From NCBI GenBank assembly GCA_902493855.1, contig CABUQV010000008.1, forward strand, positions 20,512 through 84,511: a DNA stretch of 64,000 nucleotides, read 5' to 3'. The notes beneath the pieces are model-generated. The model was not told the DNA's origin, did no database searches, and saw only the letters and a list, made by a program, of their open reading frames with translations. Shown one piece after another: positions 8,479-16,251 of the stretch; positions within the stretch are counted from its first letter, which is position 1, and each line of letters starts with the position of its first letter. A program made the position numbers and the translations under genes. This DNA is from an uncultured Collinsella sp. (lineage in GTDB: Bacteria > Actinomycetota > Coriobacteriia > Coriobacteriales > Coriobacteriaceae).

Positions 8479-8864
8479 ACGCATGCACCTTCAAGTCATA
8501 TACATCGGTCGGACGGCGACTGCCTGCCGACTGTATCGATCACATAATGGTGCTAAGTCTAGCCCATAAGCACACGGGCGTCAGCGTACCTGGCCATCGC
8601 TGATTTCTATGGCACGCGATAGGCAGCAGCAACGCAAACATGGGACACATGGCCCACCTTTCGAGACTCTCTGGCAGCACAAACCGGGGCATATCTATAA
8701 ATAAGGAGCCCGTTGGGGCACGGCTGCGCAACGACCACAAACCACGAAAGGAGGCATTAACGTACTCATACAACCCACGCACAAAGACATCCGCCGCAAA
8801 CGGAAACAACGCCCCAACAACATGCGGCGCCATGATGTCACTAACAGACAAGGAGGACGCCACC
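8479..8864. other. Intergenic region between divergent fchA and lipoprotein genes
   Basis: 386 bp without a supported gene. It must hold divergent promoters for fchA-folD (leftward) and the first lipoprotein (rightward). I see an 18-bp sequence at 8641-8658 that recurs before the second lipoprotein, TATAAATAAGG near 8694 that could be a -10 region, and an unused ribosome-like AAAGGAGG near 8749. No stable T-tailed hairpin is present. Confidence 0.5.
8641..8658 (+). repeat. 18-bp direct repeat, copy 1 (other copy 9604-9621)
   Basis: TGGGACACATGGCCCACC occurs exactly twice in the window region, here 206 nt before the first lipoprotein ATG and again at 9604-9621, 72 nt before the second. The core TGGG-N8-CCCA is a short dyad. 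It may be a shared regulator site or a remnant of the duplication that made the two genes. Confidence 0.6.
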
Positions 8865-9467
8865 ATGAAGAAAAAGACCCTATCGATCCTTTCCCTGTGC
8901 ATCGCCCTCTTTGCCGCGTTTGCCCTTGTCGGCTGCGGCGGGAGCGCGTCGAGCGGGGGCAGCAGCGCCGCCAAGAGCGAGGGCAAGGAAAAGGCCCCCG
9001 TCGCCGAAAAGACCGACTTTATCTGGTTTAAGGTCGAGATGCCCGAAGGCGTCGGCGTTAGCGACTCCGCTGGCAAGAACGCAGATAGAATCCAGCTCAC
9101 CTTCCCCGAAGACGAGAACGGTTCCTCCGACCGCTTCATCCCCGTCTGGAAAAAGGCGATGACGGCTGAGGAGTCCCATGCCGACCAGGCAGAAAAGAAA
9201 GGCGATACGTTCCAGTGGGAGGATGGCGGGTCCGTCGAGTACAACGGCAGGACATGGCTCACCGGAACGTACAAGGACAACAGCGGCACCTCAACCATGC
9301 TCTTTACCGACGTCGAACCGGGAAGCGTTTACATCCTCATCCCGAACTTCGACCAGCACAAGAAAGAAGCCGAGGCGCTTCTGAACTCCATCGAGTTCCC
9401 CGATGACATGAACGAAGCGGTTACCGAGGCCCGCGACGTCGAGATTTCGAGTATCGAGATCAAGTAG
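8865..9467 (+). CDS. Lipoprotein, paralogue 1 of a tandem pair
   Basis: 200 aa. A lipoprotein signal peptide ends in the lipobox 'LVGC' (Cys24), followed by a Gly/Ser/Ala/Lys linker to about residue 46. The mature domain starts 'TDFIWFKVEMPEGVGVSD' and ends 'DVEISSIEIK'. It has no enzyme motif I recognise; the alternating strands suggest a small beta domain like those of uncharacterised surface lipoproteins. AGGAGG lies 6 nt before the ATG. Gene 9694-10287 is a clear paralogue with the same signal peptide, the same 'TDFIWFKVE-PEGV' opening, 'SDRFIPV' and the same ending. Each copy has its own terminator, so they are separate transcripts. Confidence 0.85.
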   Translation: MKKKTLSILSLCIALFAAFALVGCGGSASSGGSSAAKSEGKEKAPVAEKTDFIWFKVEMPEGVGVSDSAGKNADRIQLTFPEDENGSSDRFIPVWKKAMTAEESHADQAEKKGDTFQWEDGGSVEYNGRTWLTGTYKDNSGTSTMLFTDVEPGSVYILIPNFDQHKKEAEALLNSIEFPDDMNEAVTEARDVEISSIEIK

Positions 9468-9521
9468 CAAGTGCCCACGCGCGTCCGTGCGCGCTCCATA
9501 AAAAGCGCGGGCGCCCAACCC

Positions 9522-9556
9522 GGGGAGGGCCGACAGCATCGGCCCTCCCCTCTTTT
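9522..9556 (+). terminator. Rho-independent terminator of lipoprotein 1
   Basis: Perfect 12-bp stem GGGGAGGGCCGA / TCGGCCCTCCCC with a 5-nt loop, followed by TCTTTT, 55 nt after the stop codon. Confidence 0.92.
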
Positions 9557-9603
9557 GCGCCCGAACATATTGCCACTTGTCGGCGCAAATCCTGCCCCCA
9601 GAA

Positions 9604-9621
9604 TGGGACACATGGCCCACC
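9604..9621 (+). repeat. 18-bp direct repeat, copy 2
   Basis: Identical to 8641-8658. It lies between the terminator of lipoprotein 1 and the start of lipoprotein 2. Confidence 0.6.
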
Positions 9622-9693
9622 CGAATGAGCTGCTCACGCGTACAGTAAAGACAGGTAATCCATGGGCGGTTACAGATCGAGGAGGACACGACC

Positions 9694-10287
9694 ATGAAAA
9701 AGAAGGCCTTTGCGATTCTCACCCTCTGCATGAGTCTTTTTGCCGCGGTTGCCCTGGTGGGTTGCGGCGGAAGCGGCGGCGCTACCGGCAGTGGCGGTGG
9801 CGGCGGCGCAGAAAAGCCAGCCGTGGATATGAGGACCGACTTCATTTGGTTTAAGGTCGAGGTCCCCGAGGGCGTCGAGATCACCGACGTCGCAGGCGAC
9901 ACTGCCGACAGGGCCCAGTTTAAGTTCACCGAGAGCGAGCACGCCAGCGATCGCTTCATCCCCGTCTTCGATCCTGACAAGAACGCCGACGAGCTGTTCG
10001 ACTACGAGGCAAAGTGGAATGCCAGTTTTGAGTGGACCGAGAATGACCCCGTCAAGTACAACGGCAAGACTTGGCGCAACGCTTCCTATACACACTCGGG
10101 CGGCGTAACGACCGAATACTTCACCGACGTTGACGGCGGCAGTGTGTATGTGCGTATCGACAACGTCGAGGAGCACAAGGATGCCGTCGAGACCATGATG
10201 AAGTCTCTGGAATTTGCCGATGATATCGCCAAGGCCAAGACCGAGGCCATGGACGTCAAGCTCGACGATATCGAGATCAAGCGCTAA
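9694..10287 (+). CDS. Lipoprotein, paralogue 2 of a tandem pair
   Basis: 197 aa. Signal peptide with lipobox 'LVGC' (Cys24), a Gly-rich linker (GGSGGATGSGGGGG), then the same domain as its neighbour: 'TDFIWFKVEVPEGVEITD', 'ASDRFIPVF', 'YNGKTWRNASYTHSGG', 'FTDVDGGSVYVRIDN', and the ending 'LDDIEIKR'. GAGGAGG precedes the ATG by 7-8 nt. Function unknown; expected to be anchored to the outer face of the membrane. The pair arose by tandem duplication and has since diverged in the middle third. Confidence 0.85.
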   Translation: MKKKAFAILTLCMSLFAAVALVGCGGSGGATGSGGGGGAEKPAVDMRTDFIWFKVEVPEGVEITDVAGDTADRAQFKFTESEHASDRFIPVFDPDKNADELFDYEAKWNASFEWTENDPVKYNGKTWRNASYTHSGGVTTEYFTDVDGGSVYVRIDNVEEHKDAVETMMKSLEFADDIAKAKTEAMDVKLDDIEIKR

Positions 10288-10358
10288 GCGACTGGCGAGC
10301 GCAACGGGAAACACGGTCGCAGTGCAAACAAGCGACGGTACCCCAGCGCTTCGTACCC

Positions 10359-10391
10359 AGGGAGGGCCGGTAAACCGACCCTCCCTTTCTT
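10359..10391 (+). terminator. Rho-independent terminator of lipoprotein 2
   Basis: AGGGAGGGCCGG, loop TAAA, CCGACCCTCCCT (one C/A mismatch) then TTCTT. The stem resembles that of the lipoprotein 1 terminator, so the duplication probably included the terminator. The remaining 200 nt up to the phospholipase start hold no feature I can support. Confidence 0.8.
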
Positions 10392-10592
10392 ATGCCTGTA
10401 GCCGACGAACGCGAGGATGCCGGACGCCGGAACCGCCCCAAATGTGGCAACAGTACGAAAACGACAAACACCCCAACACGTCCGCCCACCGATTTATTGC
10501 GCCGCGCAGACAATTAGACCAGCATCTTTAAACATCTGGGCAGTATAGTGACCAAAACTATCGCATAACCGCACTCTGCGAATGGAGAAGTT

Positions 10593-13079
10593 ATGACCGA
10601 ACACCGCGCCATCAGCCGCCGAGCATTTACGTTGGGCCTTGGACTCGCGGCGTTGTCGCCACTTGCAAGCCTGCCCGAAACCGCCATGCTGGGCATTAGC
10701 CCGCGGGCAGCCTTTGCGGACAGCACGGCCGGGCCAGCAGTCAGCCTCGACAATTTCGTCATTCGCCTTCGCCCCGCGGGCTATTTTCGTACCGCAAGCG
10801 TTAACGAAGACGGCAACGTCATCGGCAACGTCTGCCATCTGTTTAATGACGGCACGTCCAGCAAGCTCATCCTTGAGAACGTAACGACCAAGAAGGACGA
10901 TACAAACTGGTACGCCATCCGCACCTTGCTCAATTTCGAAGAGCATAAAAAGACGGGCTACAGCATTTGGTCGGTCGACGACGACTCGGACAAAGATGGA
11001 AAGGTCATCCACGTATGGGGCGGCGAGTATGACAACAAGCCCAGCCGCGCTTTTGCGTTCGAGCGTCAATCAAACGGAACCTACATCATCCGAGACCGCA
11101 CGGTCGAGAAAGAAACCGAGAAAAAAGACATTAAGTACCTGGCAATAGAATCGAACGGCAAAGACCAGGACAACAATAAGATCTGCCATAAGAGTAAGAG
11201 CATTCCGTGGGAGCTCGAACTTATCGGTTACGACATGAAAAAGAACGATGCCACGGTTAGCAGCCTCGACTGGATCACGTACAGCAGCTACGTCGACGGA
11301 CCATGTTGGATGAAATACGTCGACGACGACAAGTTCCTCGACGAGCTGAGCATCCCGGGTACGCACGATTCGGGCACCTGCAGCGTGGACAACGACACTG
11401 AGCCCCAATCCTCGCAAGTAAAATGCCAGCAGGATTACATTCCCACGCAGTTGCTCGAAGGCATTCGCTATTTTGATATCCGGCTCGGAAAGGGCGATGA
11501 CCCCGGCATCGACCACGGGATTTTCTACCTACTCAAAAAAGACGGGAACTATCTGCATCTCTCCGATGTCATCGGGTACTTCAAAACGTTTTTGAACGAA
11601 AACCCGTCAGAAGCGCTCATCATGCTCGCATCGCGCGGCAACGATGAGGCTACCGACGAAAGCATAACGACGGCCTTCGCCAAGGTTATGGCCGATAACC
11701 CCAACCTGTTCTACACGTCGAGCCACGTCCCCACGCTGGGCGAGGTGCGCGGAAAGATCGTCCTGCTGCGTCGATTTGGGCTCGCCGGCAACAGCGTAAG
11801 CGGCCACACGTGGGGCCTCGACCTCACCCAATGGGATGACAACATCAAGGCGCATTCCGGGCAGTCGATGTGTCTCGTCCAAGACGCGCGGGGATTTGAA
11901 GCCATAGGGGAAACGGGCAATGAAGAGCCCTATTGCACCAAGGTATATGCCCAGGACAAGTACAAACTCACGGGAACCGACAAGCTCAGCTGGGTCGATA
12001 ATGCGCTGAAGGAAACGACCGGGCGCACGTGCAACAAGGTGGACGTCGTGGACGATGCCGGGGCCACGGTGCAAGTCCAGGAGCGTTGCTGGTCTATCAA
12101 CTACACCAGCTGCACGGGCTTGTCGCACGGAGGCAATCCTTTTACCTCGGCACGAGTGGTCAACGAACATCTGTACAAGAGCCCGTACATCAACCCCAGC
12201 GACAACAAGGATACGAAGTCAGATTACCTCAAGCACATTGGCATCATCGCATCCGACTTTGTTGATGCGGCGCTGGCCCGGAGCATCTACCAGCGCAATT
12301 ACGATACGGAGCACAAGCAGACGGCTTCGTACTATCTCCCGTACTATCTCCCGACCCGCATGCGCATGACGTACGGCGGCTCGCTGAGCGATGCCTCATT
12401 CCAGGATGGCAAGACCGTTGGCGAGGGTCATTTCCGCCTTGCTGACAGCAGCAACGCGCTCAACGCGACAGCTTCGGGCCATGCGTTTGCCATCGAATAT
12501 GTTGATGTCGATGCTCTGGGTAACGAGACCGTCACGGGGCTGCAGGGTTCCGTGCCCATCGATATCGACCCGCGCGCGCTGACGCCCCATTTTGAGGGAC
12601 TCGAAGGCCTTAAGGCCGGCGAAGACGTGCGCGCCAAGATTGCGGCATCACTCGAGGGCAAGCTCGAAACCGATGCCTGCACGGCCCAGCTCGAGTTTGT
12701 GCACGACGCGGACGGCGCTCCGGGCACGGCAATGGCCGAGGGCGAGGCATTTGCCGCGGGGACGTATTGGGTGCGTGCGAAAGGTCTGTTGGGCGACGCG
12801 GCGCAAAACTACACGCTCGCCAGCGATGGAGCCGCAAGCTTTACCGTAGCGGCCTCGGGCAGTGCAGGCGGCACCGGTAGCGGCACGGGTTCCAACGCAG
12901 ACGGCGCCGACAAGAACGGCGGCGGCAACAAGAGCAAGGGCTCGACCGGAAAACTCGCCGACACGGGCGACGGCTCTGGCGTTGCCGCCGGGCTCGCTGC
13001 CGCCGCCGTGGCGACAACGGTCGCCGGCGCGGCGATGCTTGCCAATGACCGCGAAAACGTTGGGGACGACAGCGAATAG
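10593..13079 (+). CDS. Secreted PI-PLC X-domain phosphodiesterase with N-terminal lectin-like region
   Basis: 828 aa. The N-terminus 'AISRRAFTLGLGLAAL' is a twin-arginine export signal ending near 'PRAAFADS'. Residues about 50-215 ('FVIRLRPAGYF', 'YSIWSVDDDSDKDGKVIHVWG') look like a ricin-type beta-trefoil but this is weak. The catalytic X domain starts at about 245: 'LSIPGTHDSGT' (His about 258, general base) and 'GIRYFDIRLGKG...IDHGIFYL' (Arg and second His), with 'PSEALIMLASRG' after. These enzymes cleave phosphatidylinositol or similar lipids without calcium. A beta domain and Gly/Ser/Lys linker follow, then 'GKLADTGDGSG', a hydrophobic stretch and a tail 'NDRENVGDDSE'. This resembles an LPXTG sorting signal, but the tail is acidic instead of basic. 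GGAGAAG precedes the ATG. Confidence 0.85.
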   Translation: MTEHRAISRRAFTLGLGLAALSPLASLPETAMLGISPRAAFADSTAGPAVSLDNFVIRLRPAGYFRTASVNEDGNVIGNVCHLFNDGTSSKLILENVTTKKDDTNWYAIRTLLNFEEHKKTGYSIWSVDDDSDKDGKVIHVWGGEYDNKPSRAFAFERQSNGTYIIRDRTVEKETEKKDIKYLAIESNGKDQDNNKICHKSKSIPWELELIGYDMKKNDATVSSLDWITYSSYVDGPCWMKYVDDDKFLDELSIPGTHDSGTCSVDNDTEPQSSQVKCQQDYIPTQLLEGIRYFDIRLGKGDDPGIDHGIFYLLKKDGNYLHLSDVIGYFKTFLNENPSEALIMLASRGNDEATDESITTAFAKVMADNPNLFYTSSHVPTLGEVRGKIVLLRRFGLAGNSVSGHTWGLDLTQWDDNIKAHSGQSMCLVQDARGFEAIGETGNEEPYCTKVYAQDKYKLTGTDKLSWVDNALKETTGRTCNKVDVVDDAGATVQVQERCWSINYTSCTGLSHGGNPFTSARVVNEHLYKSPYINPSDNKDTKSDYLKHIGIIASDFVDAALARSIYQRNYDTEHKQTASYYLPYYLPTRMRMTYGGSLSDASFQDGKTVGEGHFRLADSSNALNATASGHAFAIEYVDVDALGNETVTGLQGSVPIDIDPRALTPHFEGLEGLKAGEDVRAKIAASLEGKLETDACTAQLEFVHDADGAPGTAMAEGEAFAAGTYWVRAKGLLGDAAQNYTLASDGAASFTVAASGSAGGTGSGTGSNADGADKNGGGNKSKGSTGKLADTGDGSGVAAGLAAAAVATTVAGAAMLANDRENVGDDSE

Positions 13080-13115
13080 GCAAGCCCGCCTTTTAGACAC
13101 ATCGACTCAATTGGG

Positions 13116-13149
13116 GGGGCGCAGAATACCGTTCTGCGCCCCGATTTTT
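13116..13149 (+). terminator. Rho-independent terminator after the PI-PLC gene
   Basis: Perfect 11-bp stem GGGGCGCAGAA / TTCTGCGCCCC followed by GATTTTT. It lies between convergent genes and may serve both strands. Confidence 0.92.
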
Positions 13150-13174
13150 ACCTTAGCCCGAACACCGTTATCGG

Positions 13175-13444
13175 CTACATCACCATGTTCAGCGCATTCA
13201 CGAACTCCTGAGCTTGGGAGCGGCTGCTCAGACTAAAGACACAGGCAGTCAACAGCCTGTTACGTAGGAAAACGTCGCGGCCCTTGATCCTGCTGACCCC
13301 CGTAATGTCCTTAAGATAAACAATCTCGGTGTGCTTGCCACCAAAAGTGCCCTTCTTGAGCACCTCGATGCGGTTAAGGTAGATCTTGACGTCTTTAAAC
13401 CTACCCGAACCTTTGTCCTGGAACAGCAGCGTGTTGTTGTCCAT
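13175..13444 (-). CDS. Small PH-domain-like protein of unknown function
   Basis: 89 aa from the ATG at 13444 ('MDNNTLLFQDKGSG'), where GGGAG lies 8 nt upstream. A GTG at 13489 would add 15 residues and has a weaker site. The pattern of strands ('FKDVKIYLNRIEVLKKG', 'TEIVYLKDITGVSRIKGRDVFLRN') ending in an amphipathic helix ('SQAQEFVNALNMVM') is that of a bacterial PH-like domain, which binds lipids or peptides. No signal peptide and no partner gene are visible. It is convergent with the phospholipase gene. Confidence 0.7.
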   Translation of the reverse strand: MDNNTLLFQDKGSGRFKDVKIYLNRIEVLKKGTFGGKHTEIVYLKDITGVSRIKGRDVFLRNRLLTACVFSLSSRSQAQEFVNALNMVM

Positions 13445-13644
13445 ACGCGTCACTCCCGCGGGGTTCGCTAAAACTGCCTCTATGGTCACATTTTAACCAC
13501 CGCAAGGCCCCATGCGATGATGTCAGACAGCACAGCAATTCGTGTCCGCGCGAGGCTTTAAGATAGGTATGCTCAGCTGCATCGATGCGACCGGAATATT
13601 CTAGGAGCACGCCTCGTATTATTCGCCATTAGAGGAGGTCTTAC

Positions 13645-13971
13645 CTGGTTTACGTATGGGAATTCGAGTTCTTTGATTCGGACGGCATTGAACTTCCCGT
13701 GCCAGACTTCGGACATGAGCCGCGACACGGCGGCAAGATTATCGCTGTAGCCGTCAACCGCGAACTCGGCGACATTCCCGCCGTCACCGCAGTGGATGCC
13801 GCGCGTATGCTCGGTGTTAGCTCAGCACGGGTGTCACAACTGCTAAATGCAGGACTGCTGGATTCATGGAAGGATGGCACCAAGCACATGATGTCCAAAG
13901 CCTCCATCGAGGCACGACTCGCCGATGCACCAAGGGTGGGACGCCCCAAAGAGGCCCCCGTTGCCGTGTAA
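13645..13971 (+). CDS. Small HTH (excisionase/MerR-like) DNA-binding protein with probable CTG start
   Basis: 108 aa if started at the CTG at 13645, which has AGAGGAGG placed 6 nt upstream. An in-frame TAG at 13630 prevents a longer protein and there is no ATG; the first GTG (13699) has no ribosome site. The N-terminal 40 residues begin 'VYVWEFEFFDSDGIELP'. The C-terminal half, 'DIPAVTAVDAARMLGVSSARVSQLLNAGLL' followed by 'DGTKHMMSKASIEARL', is a helix-turn-helix of the HTH_17 type seen in excisionases and some antitoxins. No toxin, integrase or phage gene is adjacent. The tail 'PRVGRPKEAP' is an AT-hook-like basic segment. Target and role unknown. Confidence 0.7.
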   Translation: MVYVWEFEFFDSDGIELPVPDFGHEPRHGGKIIAVAVNRELGDIPAVTAVDAARMLGVSSARVSQLLNAGLLDSWKDGTKHMMSKASIEARLADAPRVGRPKEAPVAV

Positions 13972-14336
13972 GGCGATGCCGCTGTGGGCTTTCATCACCT
14001 GACATGCATGGCAGCCAGGAACGCTCGATTCGGGACTCACTGCGCCCCGAATCGAGCTGGGCCCATTGCTGCAGGCTGATTCGCATCCCCGATCCCAAAA
14101 AGACAGAAGCGCCACTTGCTTCGTTGAGCCCCAACATCCGACCCCGGCTCCCCCTCGTATCCCCAGCGGCATTTCAACTCCAGGACATGTCGCGATCATG
14201 CCCGGTCATCCATGCAAATGGACACCACTCTAACACTGGGGTCAGATATCCCCCGCTGCGGCGTATAGGGTAAAATCTTGTCTGCCGCGGAATCCGCCTG
14301 CGGGCAACGCTCCGATCTCCGATTGGGGTGAAGCCT
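13972..14336. other. Intergenic region with a perfect hairpin
   Basis: 365 bp. It contains a 12-bp perfect hairpin at 14023-14057 (GCTCGATTCGGG / CCCGAATCGAGC, 11-nt loop) without a T-run on either strand, and near its right end the leader-like element that recurs inverted at 14491-14557. No gene is supported. Confidence 0.5.
14268..14310 (+). promoter_or_regulatory. Promoter/leader-like element, copy A
   Basis: GGGTAAAATC, then TGCCGCGGAATCCGC, then GCGGGCAACGC. The TAAAAT at 14271-14276 could be a -10 hexamer for the 30-aa ORF at 14337; no good -35 is visible. The same blocks occur in inverted orientation at 14557-14491. Confidence 0.45.
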
Positions 14337-14429
14337 ATGAACTTGTTTCTTGAAATCCTGCGCCTCTCGATGTACGCGACCGGCATTGCCCGGAACCTCT
14401 ACGCGATCTGGCGGGAATATAAGCAGTAA
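14337..14429 (+). CDS. 30-residue small ORF, possible membrane-active peptide
   Basis: ATG AAC TTG ... TAA, 30 codons, with GGGGTGA 6-7 nt before the ATG. The peptide begins 'MNLFLEILRLSMYATGIA' and ends 'AIWREYKQ': a hydrophobic/amphipathic helix with a charged tail, similar in size and character to type I toxin peptides, though no family match can be claimed by eye. It is followed by a strong hairpin and faces a convergent RNA-like element. It could also be a chance ORF in a non-coding RNA. Confidence 0.4.
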   Translation: MNLFLEILRLSMYATGIARNLYAIWREYKQ

Positions 14430-14454
14430 CGGATAGCGAAGGGAGTCATAGAAA

Positions 14455-14476
14455 AGGGCCGGTTGCAGCCGGCCCT
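14455..14476 (-). terminator. Hairpin/terminator at the junction of two convergent transcripts
   Basis: Perfect 8-bp GC stem AGGGCCGG / CCGGCCCT with a 6-nt loop. On the minus strand it is followed by TTTCT, a plausible terminator; on the plus strand there is no T-run, but it lies 25 nt after the small ORF stop. Confidence 0.6.
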
Positions 14477-14490
14477 AGACGATAATACCT

Positions 14491-14557
14491 GCGTTGCCCG
14501 CGTCTCCGAAGTTTAAGCGCTGAGGAGCGGGTTCCGCGGCACAACCTGATTTTACCC
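14491..14557 (-). promoter_or_regulatory. Promoter/leader-like element, copy B (inverted)
   Basis: Read on the minus strand: GGGTAAAATC (14557-14548), TGCCGCGGAA (14541-14532), GCGGGCAACGC (14501-14491). These three blocks match copy A at 14268-14310, with an extra 27 nt inside. Transcription from here would run into the hairpin at 14476-14455 and give an RNA of roughly 90 nt with no ORF. Confidence 0.4.
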
Positions 14558-14695
14558 AGTGAGGCAGCTCTTTTGCAGCCGCTCCACTGTTTATTTACAT
14601 CTGGCACCCTCAAACAATCAGACAGCAGCCCGCACTCCTGAGAGCCGCCCCGCACCCCCGGCCATCACGTTACGGCAACAACCGGCGCTACTCCC

Positions 14696-16033
14696 CTACT
14701 TCCCAAAGATCGCAGCGAACAAGCCCTTGCGTTTGGGCTTCTCCTCTCGGTAGGAACCCTCGGCAACCGCTGCAACCTGGCGCGGTTGCTCGCCGCCTCC
14801 ACGGCGCACGATCTGGTACAGAAACGGCGACTTAACGTATTTGACCTCGATGGGCGTGGCATGCACGGTGCTCTCACCGGACAGATGCAGGCTCGGGTTG
14901 AGCGGTGCCACGATATGCGTTTCGCGCTTGTCGCTAAACACCGCCGCGGCCGCGCGGCCCGTCTGTCCGTTTACGGCAATGCGCACCTGCTCGCCATCGC
15001 GGCTGTCCGTCGCCGGACGATCGACAAAGTAGACCGGCACCATCACCAGGCCATCCTTATGCTTGCGGGCCTTGCGCGCCCAGGTTCGGATGCTCTTTTT
15101 ATTGAGCCCCAGTACGGCCTCGGCATCGTTGCCCGCAACGTCGAGCGCCAACTTATCAATGACCACCCGGTCCTTGGTAGATGCATCGACGGAGACGACG
15201 CGGAAGTCGCCTTCCTGCATGGCGGGATCGAACGGACCGACCTTGGCAAAGTCCCACGGCTCCAAAATGCCCATGAGGCGAACGTCCAGGTAGTTTGCCC
15301 TGGGGTATGCCCAGTCGAGCACCTCGTAGTACACCAGGGTTTCCTTGCTCAGGCCCTTGCCCGGGAAGCTCGCCATCATGCACAGGTCCGCCAGCGCCAT
15401 GGGGAAATAGAAGAGCATCATGTCGTTTTGGATCGCATCTTCCACGTCGTGCCCGGCAAAGGCATCCGGGTACTGGCGCACCAGCTGCAGCGCGTTGGCA
15501 CGTGCCTGCTGCGGCGAGATTTCGCAGGGAATACCCTGATCCGGCACATACTCCGCACCCACGCCCATGGTCAGACGCTTGCTAAACGTCCCCGGCTTGA
15601 GCAGGTCGGCAATGCCGATCTTGTTGCCGCAGGACGGGCACTCAAACACGCGCTGGGTCGACTCGCCCTCAAAGGACGCACCACAGAAGGGGCAAGGAAT
15701 ACTCACATGCGTGGCCTCTTGGAACTCCTGCGCCGTGCCGCGATCCTCCCACAGCAGATGTTCCAGGACCGACTGATTGCGCCAGTGCGAATTGAAGAAA
15801 TACCAGTCCGGGTCCTCCGGGCGCTCGAGTTGCGACACATGCGTGAGCTTGAGCAGTCCATCCACCACCGTCAGCGGCGTATGGCGAATGCCCAGGGCGC
15901 TCTTGGGCTCTCCGACGTCCGCCTGCCACGGAACGACCGTGCCGCAATAGGCGCACTCAAAGCTGCGCTTAGCCTGGTGCGAGTACATAGGGCCGCCGCA
16001 GTTTTGACATTTAATGGCAAACATCTCGTCCAT
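14696..16033 (-). CDS. Zinc-ribbon protein of unknown function
   Basis: 445 aa from the ATG at 16033 (AGGAGG 8 nt upstream). It has two zinc ribbons: 'IKCQNCGGPM...FECAYCGTVV' near the N-terminus and 'IPCPFCGASF...FECPSCGNKIG' around residue 110-140. A longer globular part follows without a catalytic motif I recognise ('LLKPGTFSKRLTMGVGAEYVP', 'DWAYPRANYLDVRLMGILEPW'), ending in a basic tail 'REEKPKRKGLFAAIFGK'. The paired ribbons resemble TFIIB-type or primosomal zinc fingers found in proteins that bind nucleic acid or act as assembly factors. No signal peptide. Divergent from the cation efflux gene. Confidence 0.72.
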   Translation of the reverse strand: MDEMFAIKCQNCGGPMYSHQAKRSFECAYCGTVVPWQADVGEPKSALGIRHTPLTVVDGLLKLTHVSQLERPEDPDWYFFNSHWRNQSVLEHLLWEDRGTAQEFQEATHVSIPCPFCGASFEGESTQRVFECPSCGNKIGIADLLKPGTFSKRLTMGVGAEYVPDQGIPCEISPQQARANALQLVRQYPDAFAGHDVEDAIQNDMMLFYFPMALADLCMMASFPGKGLSKETLVYYEVLDWAYPRANYLDVRLMGILEPWDFAKVGPFDPAMQEGDFRVVSVDASTKDRVVIDKLALDVAGNDAEAVLGLNKKSIRTWARKARKHKDGLVMVPVYFVDRPATDSRDGEQVRIAVNGQTGRAAAAVFSDKRETHIVAPLNPSLHLSGESTVHATPIEVKYVKSPFLYQIVRRGGGEQPRQVAAVAEGSYREEKPKRKGLFAAIFGK

Positions 16034-16251
16034 GGAAACGTCCTCCTTTGCACAGGGGCTGTCGACATTAAGTATGTCGAGCAAGCAGGCACATGCCCAT
16101 ACCCATGTGGCCCAAAATGGACCACCCAGGCAGACGAGAAGGCTCGCTCGTTAGCACCGGCAGACTATTGCTGCATTTTCTGAGCATCGGTGCACGGCGC
16201 CCCCGCGCGAGCTACACTATCCCCTTAAACATGATTGTGAGGACGACCGCT

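Noticed and set aside
14455..14557. Fst/RNAII-type par toxin-antitoxin with complementary direct repeats
   Set aside because: The shared blocks here are inverted in DNA, so both RNAs carry the same sequence and would not pair there; only 3'-end overlap pairing is possible.
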